This document shows, piece by piece, positions 1 to 7,995 of a DNA stretch of 64,000 nucleotides. How positions within the stretch are numbered: position 1 is the first letter of the stretch; each line of letters opens with the position of its first letter. The DNA comes from Erythrobacter sp. (GTDB taxonomy: Bacteria; Pseudomonadota; Alphaproteobacteria; Sphingomonadales; Sphingomonadaceae). The stretch is from the NCBI GenBank assembly GCA_024642565.1, contig JAHEAV010000007.1:1-64000 (forward strand), given 5' to 3'. Position numbers and translations under genes: made by a program. The notes under the pieces were generated by a model. That model did not search any database and had not been told where the DNA came from. It worked only from the letters and a program-made list of their open reading frames with translations.

Positions 1-105
1 GAACTGATTGAAACCTATGGCGAACAGGGTAGACTGATCATCGAATATGCAAGCGGTTGTTGGCGGCTATCGGAAGACAGTATTACGCCGGCTGACGGCA
101 ATTAA
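1..105 (+). CDS. C-terminal end of an unidentified protein (cut by window edge)
   Basis: Frame 1 is open from the first base to a TAA stop at 103-105 and gives 34 residues ending in ITPADGN. The gene starts outside the window. I do not recognise a family from this tail; it is mildly charged, with one Cys and one Trp and no membrane segment. It is the only frame on this strand that reads cleanly into the window. The 141 bases after it, before the TonB receptor, hold no further gene that I can support. Confidence 0.45.
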   Translation, partial: ELIETYGEQGRLIIEYASGCWRLSEDSITPADGN

Positions 106-246
106 GCGAATATCTGCAAGGGCCCGCTCTCATCGCATTATGGAGCGGAATTGTTTTGGACGCAGCGCAAATGCGCTTCACCGCATTTTCTCCAAGGACG
201 TCCGTTTGTGGATTGCGTTCAGTCACCTAATCGCTAGTGCGTTGAT

Positions 247-2397
247 ATGTTGTATCGTCAAGTCGGACGCCGATGCGTTCTTTCCGTTTCTTTCCTCGCG
301 CTGACTGCCGGGCTGTCCCCCAACCCTGTCGTAGCGCAGGACACTACCGCAAGTTCTGCCGCTTCGAGCGCATCCTCCGAGAAAGCAGGTGCACAGAAGG
401 CATCTGACGATTTTCATGATCGGCGCAACGACTTCAGCGGAACAATTGTGGTGAGCGCAATTGGTGTGAACCAGCTTGACGTTCTTGCGGGCACTTCAGT
501 TTTGGAAGGTGTGGACCTTCAGCGAAATCTTGCTGGGCAAGTGGGTGATGTGCTGGCCAAACTGCCCGGTGTATCGACCACCAGCTTTTCTCCCGGTGCG
601 TCCCGCCCGGTTTTGCGGGGTTTTTCCGGCGAACGGGTTAAAGTCTTGGTTGACGGGATCGGATCGATCGACGCGTCTAATGTTTCGGCCGATCATGCTG
701 TGTCGATTGATCCGCTCACAGCCGAAAGGATTGATGTTCTGCGCGGCCCGGCAGTGATGCTTTACGGCAGTCAGGCCATTGGCGGCGCGGTCAACATTAT
801 CGACAAGCGTATCCCGCTGCGCCCACTGGAGGAGCCGGTACATATCGATGCCACACTTGGCGGCGATCTGGTTTCCAATCTGCGTGAGGGCGGAGCATCG
901 GCAGACATTCGTGCCGGCAATCACGTGGTCGTCCACATCGACGGATCCTATCACAAGACCGATAATCTCGAAGTGCCCGGCTTTGTGGCGTCGGCACCAT
1001 TGCGTGCGGAATTGCTGGCTGATGCCGCTGCCGCCACCGATCCGGCAGCGGCTGCACAATTGCGCGCAGCCGCTGACATACGCGGTATCCTGCCGAACAG
1101 CGCTACCGAGACGAAAAGCGGCAATTTCGGTGTGGCCGTGTTCGAAGGCGACAGCAATATGGGCGTCGCGTTCGGCATTTATGACACAGTCTATGGCGCG
1201 CCCGTTCGTCCTGGTGGCGCCGAGTCAGGCAATGTCACCATCGATCTGAAGCAGAAGCGTGCCGATTTTCGCGGCGAACTGGATTTGGGAGCAGGTTTTT
1301 TCTCCGCGCTCCATACCCGCTTCGGTTATAGCGATTACTCGCACTCCGAACTTGACGATGGCGTGGTGGGTACGATCATCAACGTCAAAGGATTTGAAGG
1401 CAGAGCGGAGCTTGAGCAGGCAGAGCACGGAACCTGGAAGGGTTCGCTCGGAACACAATACAGCTTCCGCGACTTTGAGTCCCTTGGTGAAGAGGCCTAC
1501 ATCCCGGCCAACCTGACCGAACAATATGCATTTTTTGGTTTGCAGGAAGCCGCTGTCGGGCCCCTCCAATTGCAATTCGCAGGCCGATATGAACGCAGTA
1601 ACGTTTCCGCGCTGACGGTAGGCTTCCAGCGCGGTTATGACAGCGTTTCGGCGGCAATCAGCCTCGCGCATGAAACGGACGGCGGGTTGCGATTCGGGAT
1701 CAACGGTTCGCGTGCACAAAGAGCGCCGAGCGCGGAAGAATTGCTGGCCAACGGCGCGCATGCCGCAACGCAGTCCTTCGAAATTGGCGACCTGAACCTG
1801 ATCAAGGAAACGGCCTGGGGCATCGAAGGTTTTATGCGTGGGAAGATCGGCGCTGCCACGATCAATGTCGCTGCCTTCCGCAGCTGGTTCAGGGATTACA
1901 TCTATCTCGACGATACCGGCGGTTTTCAAGATGATCTGCCGGTGTTCCGATACCGTCAGGCGGATGTGACATATTCCGGAGTGGAGGGCGAATTCAATAT
2001 CCCGCTGCACCAGAATGGCCCGCTCAAAATTCTCGCCGACCTGCGCGGTGATTATATCCGCGCGTCGCTGTCGGACGGGACCCCGATTCCACGGATTCCG
2101 CCGGTTAGCCTGCTGGGGGCCCTGGAATTGCAATCCGACGTGTTCGATGTGCGTGCCGAACTGCAATATTTCGGCAAACAGAACCGCGTCGGTGCTCAGG
2201 AAACGCCAACAGATGCATTTGCCATGGTGAATGCATCGGTCGCGTGGAAGCCCTTGCGGGGGGATGCGAACCTTACTTTATTGCTGCAAGCGGACAATAT
2301 TTTTGACGTTGAAGGCCGGCGAGCCGCCAGCTTCACCAAGGATTTTGTCCCCTTGCCGGGCCGCAATTTCAAGATCAGTGCAAGGGCAAGTTTCTGA
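247..2397 (+). CDS. TonB-dependent receptor, ZnuD-like
   Basis: Outer-membrane beta-barrel receptor of 716 aa for TonB-driven uptake of a scarce nutrient. Residues 1-30 form a signal peptide ending near VVAQ. A TonB-box-like stretch (GTIVVSAIG) precedes the plug, which carries LPGV, RPVLRGF, DPLTAERIDVLRGP and GSQAIGGAVN. That plug wording resembles the ZnuD/zinc-receptor branch rather than the siderophore type. The barrel ends in the expected aromatic residue (RASF). The start is the first ATG able to give a signal peptide; no clear Shine-Dalgarno precedes it. A GATATGTT half-site overlapping the start resembles a Zur half-operator. The substrate is inferred, not shown. It converges with the next gene, with 3 bp between stop codons. 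Confidence 0.9.
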   Translation: MLYRQVGRRCVLSVSFLALTAGLSPNPVVAQDTTASSAASSASSEKAGAQKASDDFHDRRNDFSGTIVVSAIGVNQLDVLAGTSVLEGVDLQRNLAGQVGDVLAKLPGVSTTSFSPGASRPVLRGFSGERVKVLVDGIGSIDASNVSADHAVSIDPLTAERIDVLRGPAVMLYGSQAIGGAVNIIDKRIPLRPLEEPVHIDATLGGDLVSNLREGGASADIRAGNHVVVHIDGSYHKTDNLEVPGFVASAPLRAELLADAAAATDPAAAAQLRAAADIRGILPNSATETKSGNFGVAVFEGDSNMGVAFGIYDTVYGAPVRPGGAESGNVTIDLKQKRADFRGELDLGAGFFSALHTRFGYSDYSHSELDDGVVGTIINVKGFEGRAELEQAEHGTWKGSLGTQYSFRDFESLGEEAYIPANLTEQYAFFGLQEAAVGPLQLQFAGRYERSNVSALTVGFQRGYDSVSAAISLAHETDGGLRFGINGSRAQRAPSAEELLANGAHAATQSFEIGDLNLIKETAWGIEGFMRGKIGAATINVAAFRSWFRDYIYLDDTGGFQDDLPVFRYRQADVTYSGVEGEFNIPLHQNGPLKILADLRGDYIRASLSDGTPIPRIPPVSLLGALELQSDVFDVRAELQYFGKQNRVGAQETPTDAFAMVNASVAWKPLRGDANLTLLLQADNIFDVEGRRAASFTKDFVPLPGRNFKISARASF

Positions 2398-2400
2398 CGG

Positions 2401-3582
2401 TCAGTTTTCTAACGCGAAGCTGAGGTCCGCATGTTCCTGAAGCCGATCAACCAGCGTTTCGCCCAGAAATGATCCGGGCGTACCGATACCTCCTGGCGCA
2501 TCGCAAGATAGCAGGGCAATCCCGGTTTCGGAAAGCATCCGGCTGGTTGATCCATAGCCCGGATCATATTTGCCTTTGACCCCAAAATTGATCGTCTGGC
2601 CATCGGGCATTTCGCCAACAAACAGGACGTCATAGAAGCCGTTCTCACGTTCTTCCTTGCTTGGTCCTTCACCGGGTTTCGGTCCACCGTCGCCGAAGGG
2701 TGCTTTCAGCATCGATGCAACGGCAGATGCCGCCTGCTTACCCATCTCGCCCAAACCGGTCAGCATCATTTCATCATAGCGGAAATCCTCCCCATAGGGA
2801 TGGCCGCGCAGAAAGTTGGTGCGGTGAACATTTTTGGTGTTGATTGTTGCCATGATGAAAGGTGCTGCCCAGCTTTCCAGCTTTGCATCGTATTCCGGGA
2901 TAAGGCCCATTGGCTGTGATGGACCGGAAAAACCCGGTGTCAGCGCAAATGGATCCTGCAGCAGGCCTATCAGCTTGGGGTTCTTGGCGGCAGCTTTCAT
3001 TGTGGCCTTCAGACTGGCTGCGGTGCCACCCGAAAATGTCCCCTGCATCTTGCGCACCCGGCCTTTGACCCGAGGTGCCGGCTTGCCGAAGCGCTTTACC
3101 GCCTCTTTCTGCAACATGAGCACTCCGAGATCGAAGGGAATCGAATCGAAGCCGGAAGAAAAGCAGATGTGGGCACCGCTGGCCTTTGCGGCTTCTTCAT
3201 GCGCGTCGATCATTTGTCGCATCCAGGCCGGTTCTCCGCACAAATCGGCATAGTCAGTGCCGGTTCGTGCACAGGCCTCTACCAATTCGTTGCCGTAAAG
3301 CTGGTATGGTCCAACGGTGGTGAGCACTACGCGAGTCCGGTTGCACATTGCTGTGAGACTGGCAGGATCGGATGCGTCAGCCACTACCAGCGGCGTGTCT
3401 TTCGGGGCACCGATAAGATCGCGCACTTCCTCCAACTTGGCTTGACTGCGACCGGCCATCGCCCATTTTGGACCGTCATCGCGGCCAGCATAATGCTGAG
3501 CCAGATACTCCGCCACAAGGCGGCCGGTATAGCCGGTGGAGCCATAGACAATGATATCGAACTCGCAGGCGGCCTTGGTCAT
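2401..3582 (-). CDS. Saccharopine dehydrogenase-like / trans-acting enoyl reductase family protein
   Basis: A 393-aa NAD(P)-binding protein. The N-terminus has a Rossmann glycine motif, VYGSTGYTGRLVAEYL (about residues 12-27), followed by DASDPASL and TTVGPYQLYG, typical of the saccharopine-dehydrogenase-like family that includes mycobacterial trans-acting enoyl reductases. CFSSGFDSIPFDLG (about 140-153) is another family signature. The ATG at 3582 follows a purine-rich GGAGAGAATT. Length fits the family. The substrate cannot be told from sequence; lipid or polyketide reduction is one possibility in this family. It stands alone between the TonB receptor and dcd on the same strand as dcd, 80 bp away. 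Confidence 0.8.
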   Translation of the reverse strand: MTKAACEFDIIVYGSTGYTGRLVAEYLAQHYAGRDDGPKWAMAGRSQAKLEEVRDLIGAPKDTPLVVADASDPASLTAMCNRTRVVLTTVGPYQLYGNELVEACARTGTDYADLCGEPAWMRQMIDAHEEAAKASGAHICFSSGFDSIPFDLGVLMLQKEAVKRFGKPAPRVKGRVRKMQGTFSGGTAASLKATMKAAAKNPKLIGLLQDPFALTPGFSGPSQPMGLIPEYDAKLESWAAPFIMATINTKNVHRTNFLRGHPYGEDFRYDEMMLTGLGEMGKQAASAVASMLKAPFGDGGPKPGEGPSKEERENGFYDVLFVGEMPDGQTINFGVKGKYDPGYGSTSRMLSETGIALLSCDAPGGIGTPGSFLGETLVDRLQEHADLSFALEN

Positions 3583-3633
3583 TAATTCTCTCCTGATCTC
3601 GTGTCTGGATGGACCCGCAGTTGATCTGTGTCA

Positions 3634-3657
3634 AAGGCGCGGCATAAGCGCCGCCTT
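3634..3657 (-). terminator. Weak hairpin downstream of dcd
   Basis: AAGGCG and CGCCTT form a 6-bp stem, with a two-base mismatch and two more pairs inside, directly 3' of the dcd stop. There is no U-run, so it is a poor intrinsic terminator and may only be a 3' stabilising or pausing structure. Confidence 0.25.
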
Positions 3658-3662
3658 GCGTC

Positions 3663-4217
3663 TCACAACTTTGGCAATGTAACCCCGCGCTGCCCCATAT
3701 ATTTGCCTGCGCGGTCAGCGTAGCTGGTTTCGCAGCGTTCATTGCCCTGCAAAAACAGAAACTGACACGCACCTTCATTGGCATAGATCTTGGCCGGGAG
3801 TGGGGTGGTGTTGGAAAACTCCAACGTCACATGCCCTTCCCAACCTGGTTCCAATGGGGTGACATTCACGATGATACCGCAGCGAGCATAGGTCGATTTG
3901 CCGAGACAGATTACCAACACATCTTCCGGCACACGGAAATATTCGACGGTGCGGGCCAGCGCGAAACTGTTGGGCGGGATGATGCAAACATCGGTTTCCC
4001 GGTCGACAAAGCTTTTTGGGTCAAAATTCTTCGGATCGACAACACTGGAATCGACATTGGTGAAAATCTTGAATTCTGGCGCCACACGCGCGTCATAACC
4101 GTAAGAGCTGAGCCCGTAGGAAATGCAGCCATCGCGCCGCTGTGCCTCCACGAAGGGTTCGATCATCCCGTGTTCGAGTGCCTGTGCACGGATCCATTTA
4201 TCGCTAAGAATCGCCAT
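3663..4217 (-). CDS. dcd: dCTP deaminase
   Basis: Cytosolic enzyme of pyrimidine nucleotide synthesis that converts dCTP to dUTP, the precursor of dUMP for dTTP. The 184-aa product begins [10 protein letters not shown] and shows [19 protein letters not shown] (nucleotide loop) and [19 protein letters not shown] with the catalytic Glu region. Length matches the family. The ORF in the track is longer (from 4334), but homology and the typical MAILSD start place initiation at 4217. Functionally it pairs with dut (59044), which hydrolyses dUTP, and with cdd. The C-terminal end [13 protein letters not shown] is complete. Confidence 0.96.
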   Translation of the reverse strand: MAILSDKWIRAQALEHGMIEPFVEAQRRDGCISYGLSSYGYDARVAPEFKIFTNVDSSVVDPKNFDPKSFVDRETDVCIIPPNSFALARTVEYFRVPEDVLVICLGKSTYARCGIIVNVTPLEPGWEGHVTLEFSNTTPLPAKIYANEGACQFLFLQGNERCETSYADRAGKYMGQRGVTLPKL

Positions 4218-4276
4218 GGCCGTTTGATTGACCAGAGCAGCACGGTGAGCAAGCCTTGTTCTCGGGCTTTTCCCCG

Positions 4277-4807
4277 TTACTTCACCTGCTTTGCATGCAT
4301 TTGTGGGTTCAGCGCCGTGATATGGTTCAGCCACTGCTTGGGCTTGCGCAGCAATTTCTGCGGGAAATCGACCTTCAGGCCCATGATTTCTGCAATCTTG
4401 CCAACAAAATGAATGCAGTTGCGATTATCGAGCGAATAATATTTGCCGGGCGCATCGCGCCAGGCCTTCATCTCCGCAACGACCTGCCAATATTGTGCAT
4501 CGGTCATCTTGATTGAAAAGTGGTGATTGGTGCCGAGTATATATTTCTCCGGCTCCGAAACGACCTTGTGCTCCACAGGTCCCGACAGAATTGCCGGTGA
4601 AACGCTTTTTGCGGTGAAGCCGTAGTTTTCGTGAACCTTCTGCCCGTTGGCATCAAGCGTCCCATCAAGCGAGACAAACGTGTGCGGATAACGTCCGAAC
4701 AGCACGGACCCGTTGAAGCTGTGGAAGGTCATGGTGACGGATGCCAGCGCAGGCAGTGACCAGAAAAGCGCGATGGCGCTGGCAAACAAAGATAGGAGGC
4801 GACGCAT
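4277..4807 (-). CDS. Secreted protein, possible permuted papain-fold (NlpC/P60-like)
   Basis: A 176-aa protein with a clear signal peptide ([22 protein letters not shown]). I do not recognise a named family. Two pieces stand out: PHTFVSLDG near residue 40 and [13 protein letters not shown] near residue 130. A histidine before a cysteine in this order is the arrangement of circularly permuted papain-like (LRAT/NlpC-type) enzymes, so a periplasmic hydrolase or amidase is possible. This is inference from two motifs. The gene lies between dcd and the second TonB receptor on the same strand, 60-70 bp from each. Confidence 0.6.
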   Translation of the reverse strand: MRRLLSLFASAIALFWSLPALASVTMTFHSFNGSVLFGRYPHTFVSLDGTLDANGQKVHENYGFTAKSVSPAILSGPVEHKVVSEPEKYILGTNHHFSIKMTDAQYWQVVAEMKAWRDAPGKYYSLDNRNCIHFVGKIAEIMGLKVDFPQKLLRKPKQWLNHITALNPQMHAKQVK

Positions 4808-4875
4808 TCATCGCCTCCTATCAAGTCAGACACATCAACAAAACAGGAATTTCCAGTTTGCGATGAAACCTTTGG

Positions 4876-7239
4876 TTAGAACTTAACCGTTCCAGTAATG
4901 AAAACCTGCCGAGGGTTACCGTAGAACGCCGTTAGCGTCCCTTCCTTGCCAAGCGACGGTACCGGATATCCGTTGGTTCCCAGGGGAATGGCCCCCGTAA
5001 CAGCGTTGGCGCCAACAAAGGTGTAGCCCGAAGTCTTGTATTCCTTGTTGGTCAGATTGCGGCCATGAACACCGATGCTCCAGCGATCATCAGGAGCGGT
5101 GTAGACAAGGTTTGCATCAAACAATGCGTAGCCCTTCTGGTCGATGTATGGGTTCGGCACTTCGAACTGGTAGGTTTTGGAACGATACGAGACGGTTGAG
5201 CTGAAGGCGAGTTCCCCTGCGCCCACTGGTGTCGAATAGGCAAGAGTGCCGCTAGCCGACCATTTCGGCGTGTTTTGCACTTCGCGGAAATCAGCCACAT
5301 CGGTCGGTACCCCGCCGATGTTGGTGATGTACTTCTTGTACTGCGCGTCGATGTAGCCAAGCGAGCCGGCCAGCGACAGACGGTCGCCTGCCGCCATCAG
5401 ATCACGGCCGAGCCGAGCCGTTGTCTCGAGTTCCAGCCCCTTGAATTGGGCCTTGCCGGCGTTCGAAACAACCCCGCAGAAGGTCTGGATGCCGCTCACC
5501 CTACAGGCGACTGATCCGGGAATCTGCACGTCGGTATAGTCGGCATAAAAACCGGCAAGCGCCACATAGAGCGCACCGTCAAGCAGGCTGCCCTTGTAGC
5601 CGACTTCATAACTGTCGACCTTTTCCGGGCGGAAGCTGAGGAAGGATGCAACTTCGGCATTTGTCGGTGCGCCCGGTGTTGCCGCCGGAGCGTTCACGCC
5701 CACGCCGCGCGGGTCGAAGCCGCCGCCCTTAAAGCCCTGTGAATAGCTGGCGTAAAGATTGTGATCGGGCGTCGGCTTGAAGCTGAGCGAGGCGCGCGGT
5801 GTGAACTTCTTGAATTCCCGGCTGCCGGAGAAGTTTGTGCTCGCACCGCCAAAAGGCACACCAAGACCGCCAAATACCGGCGATCCGCCGCCCAGATAGT
5901 TCTGCCGCAAAATGTCGGCACTGCGCGTGTCCCAGGTGTAGCGTCCTCCGACCGACAAGCTGAGCTGGTCGGTGAAATCGAAGGTTGCATCCGCGAACAC
6001 GGCGTAAGTCTCTGTGTCCACATCAGCTTCGGTGAATGCGGTAAAGCCGTTAAATGTCGTGAAAAGCCGCACGTCGAACAATGTGTCGGCCTTGGCATCC
6101 AGATAATAGAAGCCCAGCAATGCCGAGATCGGCCCCTTGTCGTAAAGCAACTGGAGTTCCTGGCTCAGTTGCTCGTTGCGGTAGATGCCCGGAACATCCA
6201 GATCGACTGCAGGCAGAGCATCAAAATCGATGGGGGTATACGTACTGTCTTTGCGCCAAGCGGAAATTGACCGGAAGGTCACGGCATCGGAAAGATCAAT
6301 CGAAACATTCATCGCTACGCCGTAGGCTTCGATGTCCTGCTTCGGATCATTCAGTCCGCCACGTGTATCAAACACATTGCCAAGCACGGGTGCGTTAGAG
6401 GCCAGGCCGGGGATCAGGCGATGGCCGCCGCGCGGATTGCTCTTGTCCTTGGTATAATCGCCGGTGATGCGGATCGATACCGGTTCGCCGTAACCGCCAA
6501 GTTCGAAAGTGCCACGCGCAGCCAACAGGTCCTTGTTGTAATTATCGAGCCCGTTGGTGAGGTTTGTTCCGAAACCATCGCGAGTTAGGCGGGCCACTGC
6601 ACCGCCGACGCGGACCATGTCGGTAATGGGCGCCGATGCGCTGAGCACTCCGTCTATCTGGTTGAAGCTGCCGTAAGTCCCTTTGACCTGCACGGACAGA
6701 TCCTGCGGTAATGCGCGCGTCACATATTTCACCGCGCCGCCAACGGTGTTGCGTCCGTATAGAGTGCCCTGCGGGCCGCGCAGAACTTCGATCCGTTCAA
6801 CATCATAAATGTCGAGAACCGCGGCTTGTGGTCGATTCAGGTAGACATCATCGAGATAAATTCCGACGCCCTGTTCGAAACCGGAAACAGGATCTTGTTG
6901 GCCGACACCGCGGATGAAGGCGCTGAGTGTGGAGTTGGTCCCGCGCGATGCCTCAAGCGTAGTGTTCGGTGTGGTTTGTCCGATATCGGTGATGTCAATT
7001 GCGCCGGCTTGCTGCAATGCGGCGGCGCTATAGGCCGTAACAGCAATCGGGACATTGATAAGGCTTTCTTCGCGGCGGCGCGCGGTGACGATGATCGTTC
7101 CTTCGCTATCACTGGAAGGCGAAGCGTTGGTTTCGGCGTCGTCAGGCAGTCCCTGCGCAAAAGCGGGCGTGGCAAATACGCTGAGCGCAAGCGAAGTGAC
7201 TAATGCAATTCGGCTGGTGATATGTGCTGGGCGTCGCAT
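4876..7239 (-). CDS. TonB-dependent receptor (FecA/FhuE-like large family)
   Basis: A 787-aa outer-membrane receptor. The start at 7239 (MRRPAHITSR) is chosen over the longer ORF because it is preceded by a strong GGAGAG Shine-Dalgarno and gives a signal peptide ending ATPAFAQ. Then come a TonB box (GTIIVTARRREES), a plug with IDVERIEVLRGPQGTLYGRN and a barrel ending in FITGTVKF. This is the common sphingomonad type that takes up aromatic compounds, polyols or siderophores; the substrate is unknown. It is transcribed divergently from a TetR regulator with a dyad between them, suggesting ligand-dependent control by that regulator. Confidence 0.93.
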   Translation of the reverse strand: MRRPAHITSRIALVTSLALSVFATPAFAQGLPDDAETNASPSSDSEGTIIVTARRREESLINVPIAVTAYSAAALQQAGAIDITDIGQTTPNTTLEASRGTNSTLSAFIRGVGQQDPVSGFEQGVGIYLDDVYLNRPQAAVLDIYDVERIEVLRGPQGTLYGRNTVGGAVKYVTRALPQDLSVQVKGTYGSFNQIDGVLSASAPITDMVRVGGAVARLTRDGFGTNLTNGLDNYNKDLLAARGTFELGGYGEPVSIRITGDYTKDKSNPRGGHRLIPGLASNAPVLGNVFDTRGGLNDPKQDIEAYGVAMNVSIDLSDAVTFRSISAWRKDSTYTPIDFDALPAVDLDVPGIYRNEQLSQELQLLYDKGPISALLGFYYLDAKADTLFDVRLFTTFNGFTAFTEADVDTETYAVFADATFDFTDQLSLSVGGRYTWDTRSADILRQNYLGGGSPVFGGLGVPFGGASTNFSGSREFKKFTPRASLSFKPTPDHNLYASYSQGFKGGGFDPRGVGVNAPAATPGAPTNAEVASFLSFRPEKVDSYEVGYKGSLLDGALYVALAGFYADYTDVQIPGSVACRVSGIQTFCGVVSNAGKAQFKGLELETTARLGRDLMAAGDRLSLAGSLGYIDAQYKKYITNIGGVPTDVADFREVQNTPKWSASGTLAYSTPVGAGELAFSSTVSYRSKTYQFEVPNPYIDQKGYALFDANLVYTAPDDRWSIGVHGRNLTNKEYKTSGYTFVGANAVTGAIPLGTNGYPVPSLGKEGTLTAFYGNPRQVFITGTVKF

Positions 7240-7293
7240 GAATTCTCTCCTCAGGGCGCGGCTTGGTTGTGCGCCTATACCGGCATGTCGATA

Positions 7294-7316
7294 TTGAAAT
7301 CTGAACCGACTTTCAA
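7294..7316. promoter_or_regulatory. Inverted repeat, possible TetR operator
   Basis: TTGAAA and TTTCAA face each other across 11 bp, in the 123-bp gap between the divergent TonB receptor and TetR genes. The centre-to-centre spacing of the arms fits a dimeric TetR regulator. Position and symmetry are seen; binding is inferred. Confidence 0.45.
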
Positions 7317-7362
7317 CTTCTTTCATTGCGTAACCCAAATTCTCGGACTATTCCGTTGCGCT

Positions 7363-7995
7363 ATGGCCACAGCCAAGCCTTCTTCGAGTGCCGCCAGCCC
7401 CGGCAAGGAACCGCGCACTGCCCGCGGGGCAGCAACGATGCGCCGCTTGCTTGACGCTGCGGCCATGGAATTCGGTGAAAGTGGTTTTTACGAAGCGTCG
7501 ATCAGCGGGATTACCCGCCGGGCTGGCACGGCGTTGGGCACCTTCTACACCTATTTCGACAGCAAGGAGTCGATCTTTACTGCGCTGGTCCGGGACATGA
7601 GCGCGTCGGTTGCAAAGGCTGCCGCGGCGGGCGTTTCACCGGGCAGCCGCGGCGTTGACCGGGAGCGTGAAGCACTGGCCGCGTTCCTTCGTTTCGCGCG
7701 GGAGCATAAGGAGATTTACCGAATCATCGATGAAGCGGAGTTTGCCGATCCCGTCAGCTACCGCGCGCATTATCAGGGCACGGCCCAACGCATTGCCGGA
7801 CGACTGGATGAAGGAGTCGCGGCTGGTCTGATCAGCCACGGTGACAATGAAGTGCGCGCCTGGGCGATCATGGGCATGAACGTCTTCCTCGGTTTACGCT
7901 TTGGTGTGTGGGACGATAGCCGCCCAATCGGCGTAATCGTCCCGGCTGTCGAAGCGCTGCTTAGTGCGGGCATTGCCATTCCGTCGAAGCGTTAG
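7363..7995 (+). CDS. TetR/AcrR family transcriptional regulator
   Basis: A 210-aa repressor-type protein. The N-terminal helix-turn-helix reads MRRLLDAAAMEFGESGFYEA then SGITRRAGTALGTFYTYFDS, the standard TetR pattern. The C-terminal half is a helical ligand-binding and dimerisation domain without recognisable ligand residues. The start at 7363 is the first ATG close to the domain; the ORF-track extension runs into the divergent gene. It most likely controls the adjacent TonB receptor through the 7294-7316 dyad and may control itself. Its stop overlaps the convergent putA stop by 4 bp. Confidence 0.9.
   Translation: MATAKPSSSAASPGKEPRTARGAATMRRLLDAAAMEFGESGFYEASISGITRRAGTALGTFYTYFDSKESIFTALVRDMSASVAKAAAAGVSPGSRGVDREREALAAFLRFAREHKEIYRIIDEAEFADPVSYRAHYQGTAQRIAGRLDEGVAAGLISHGDNEVRAWAIMGMNVFLGLRFGVWDDSRPIGVIVPAVEALLSAGIAIPSKR

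Noticed and set aside
1225-2166. 313-aa minus-strand ORF
   Set aside because: Antisense to the first TonB receptor; no ribosome site and no motif.
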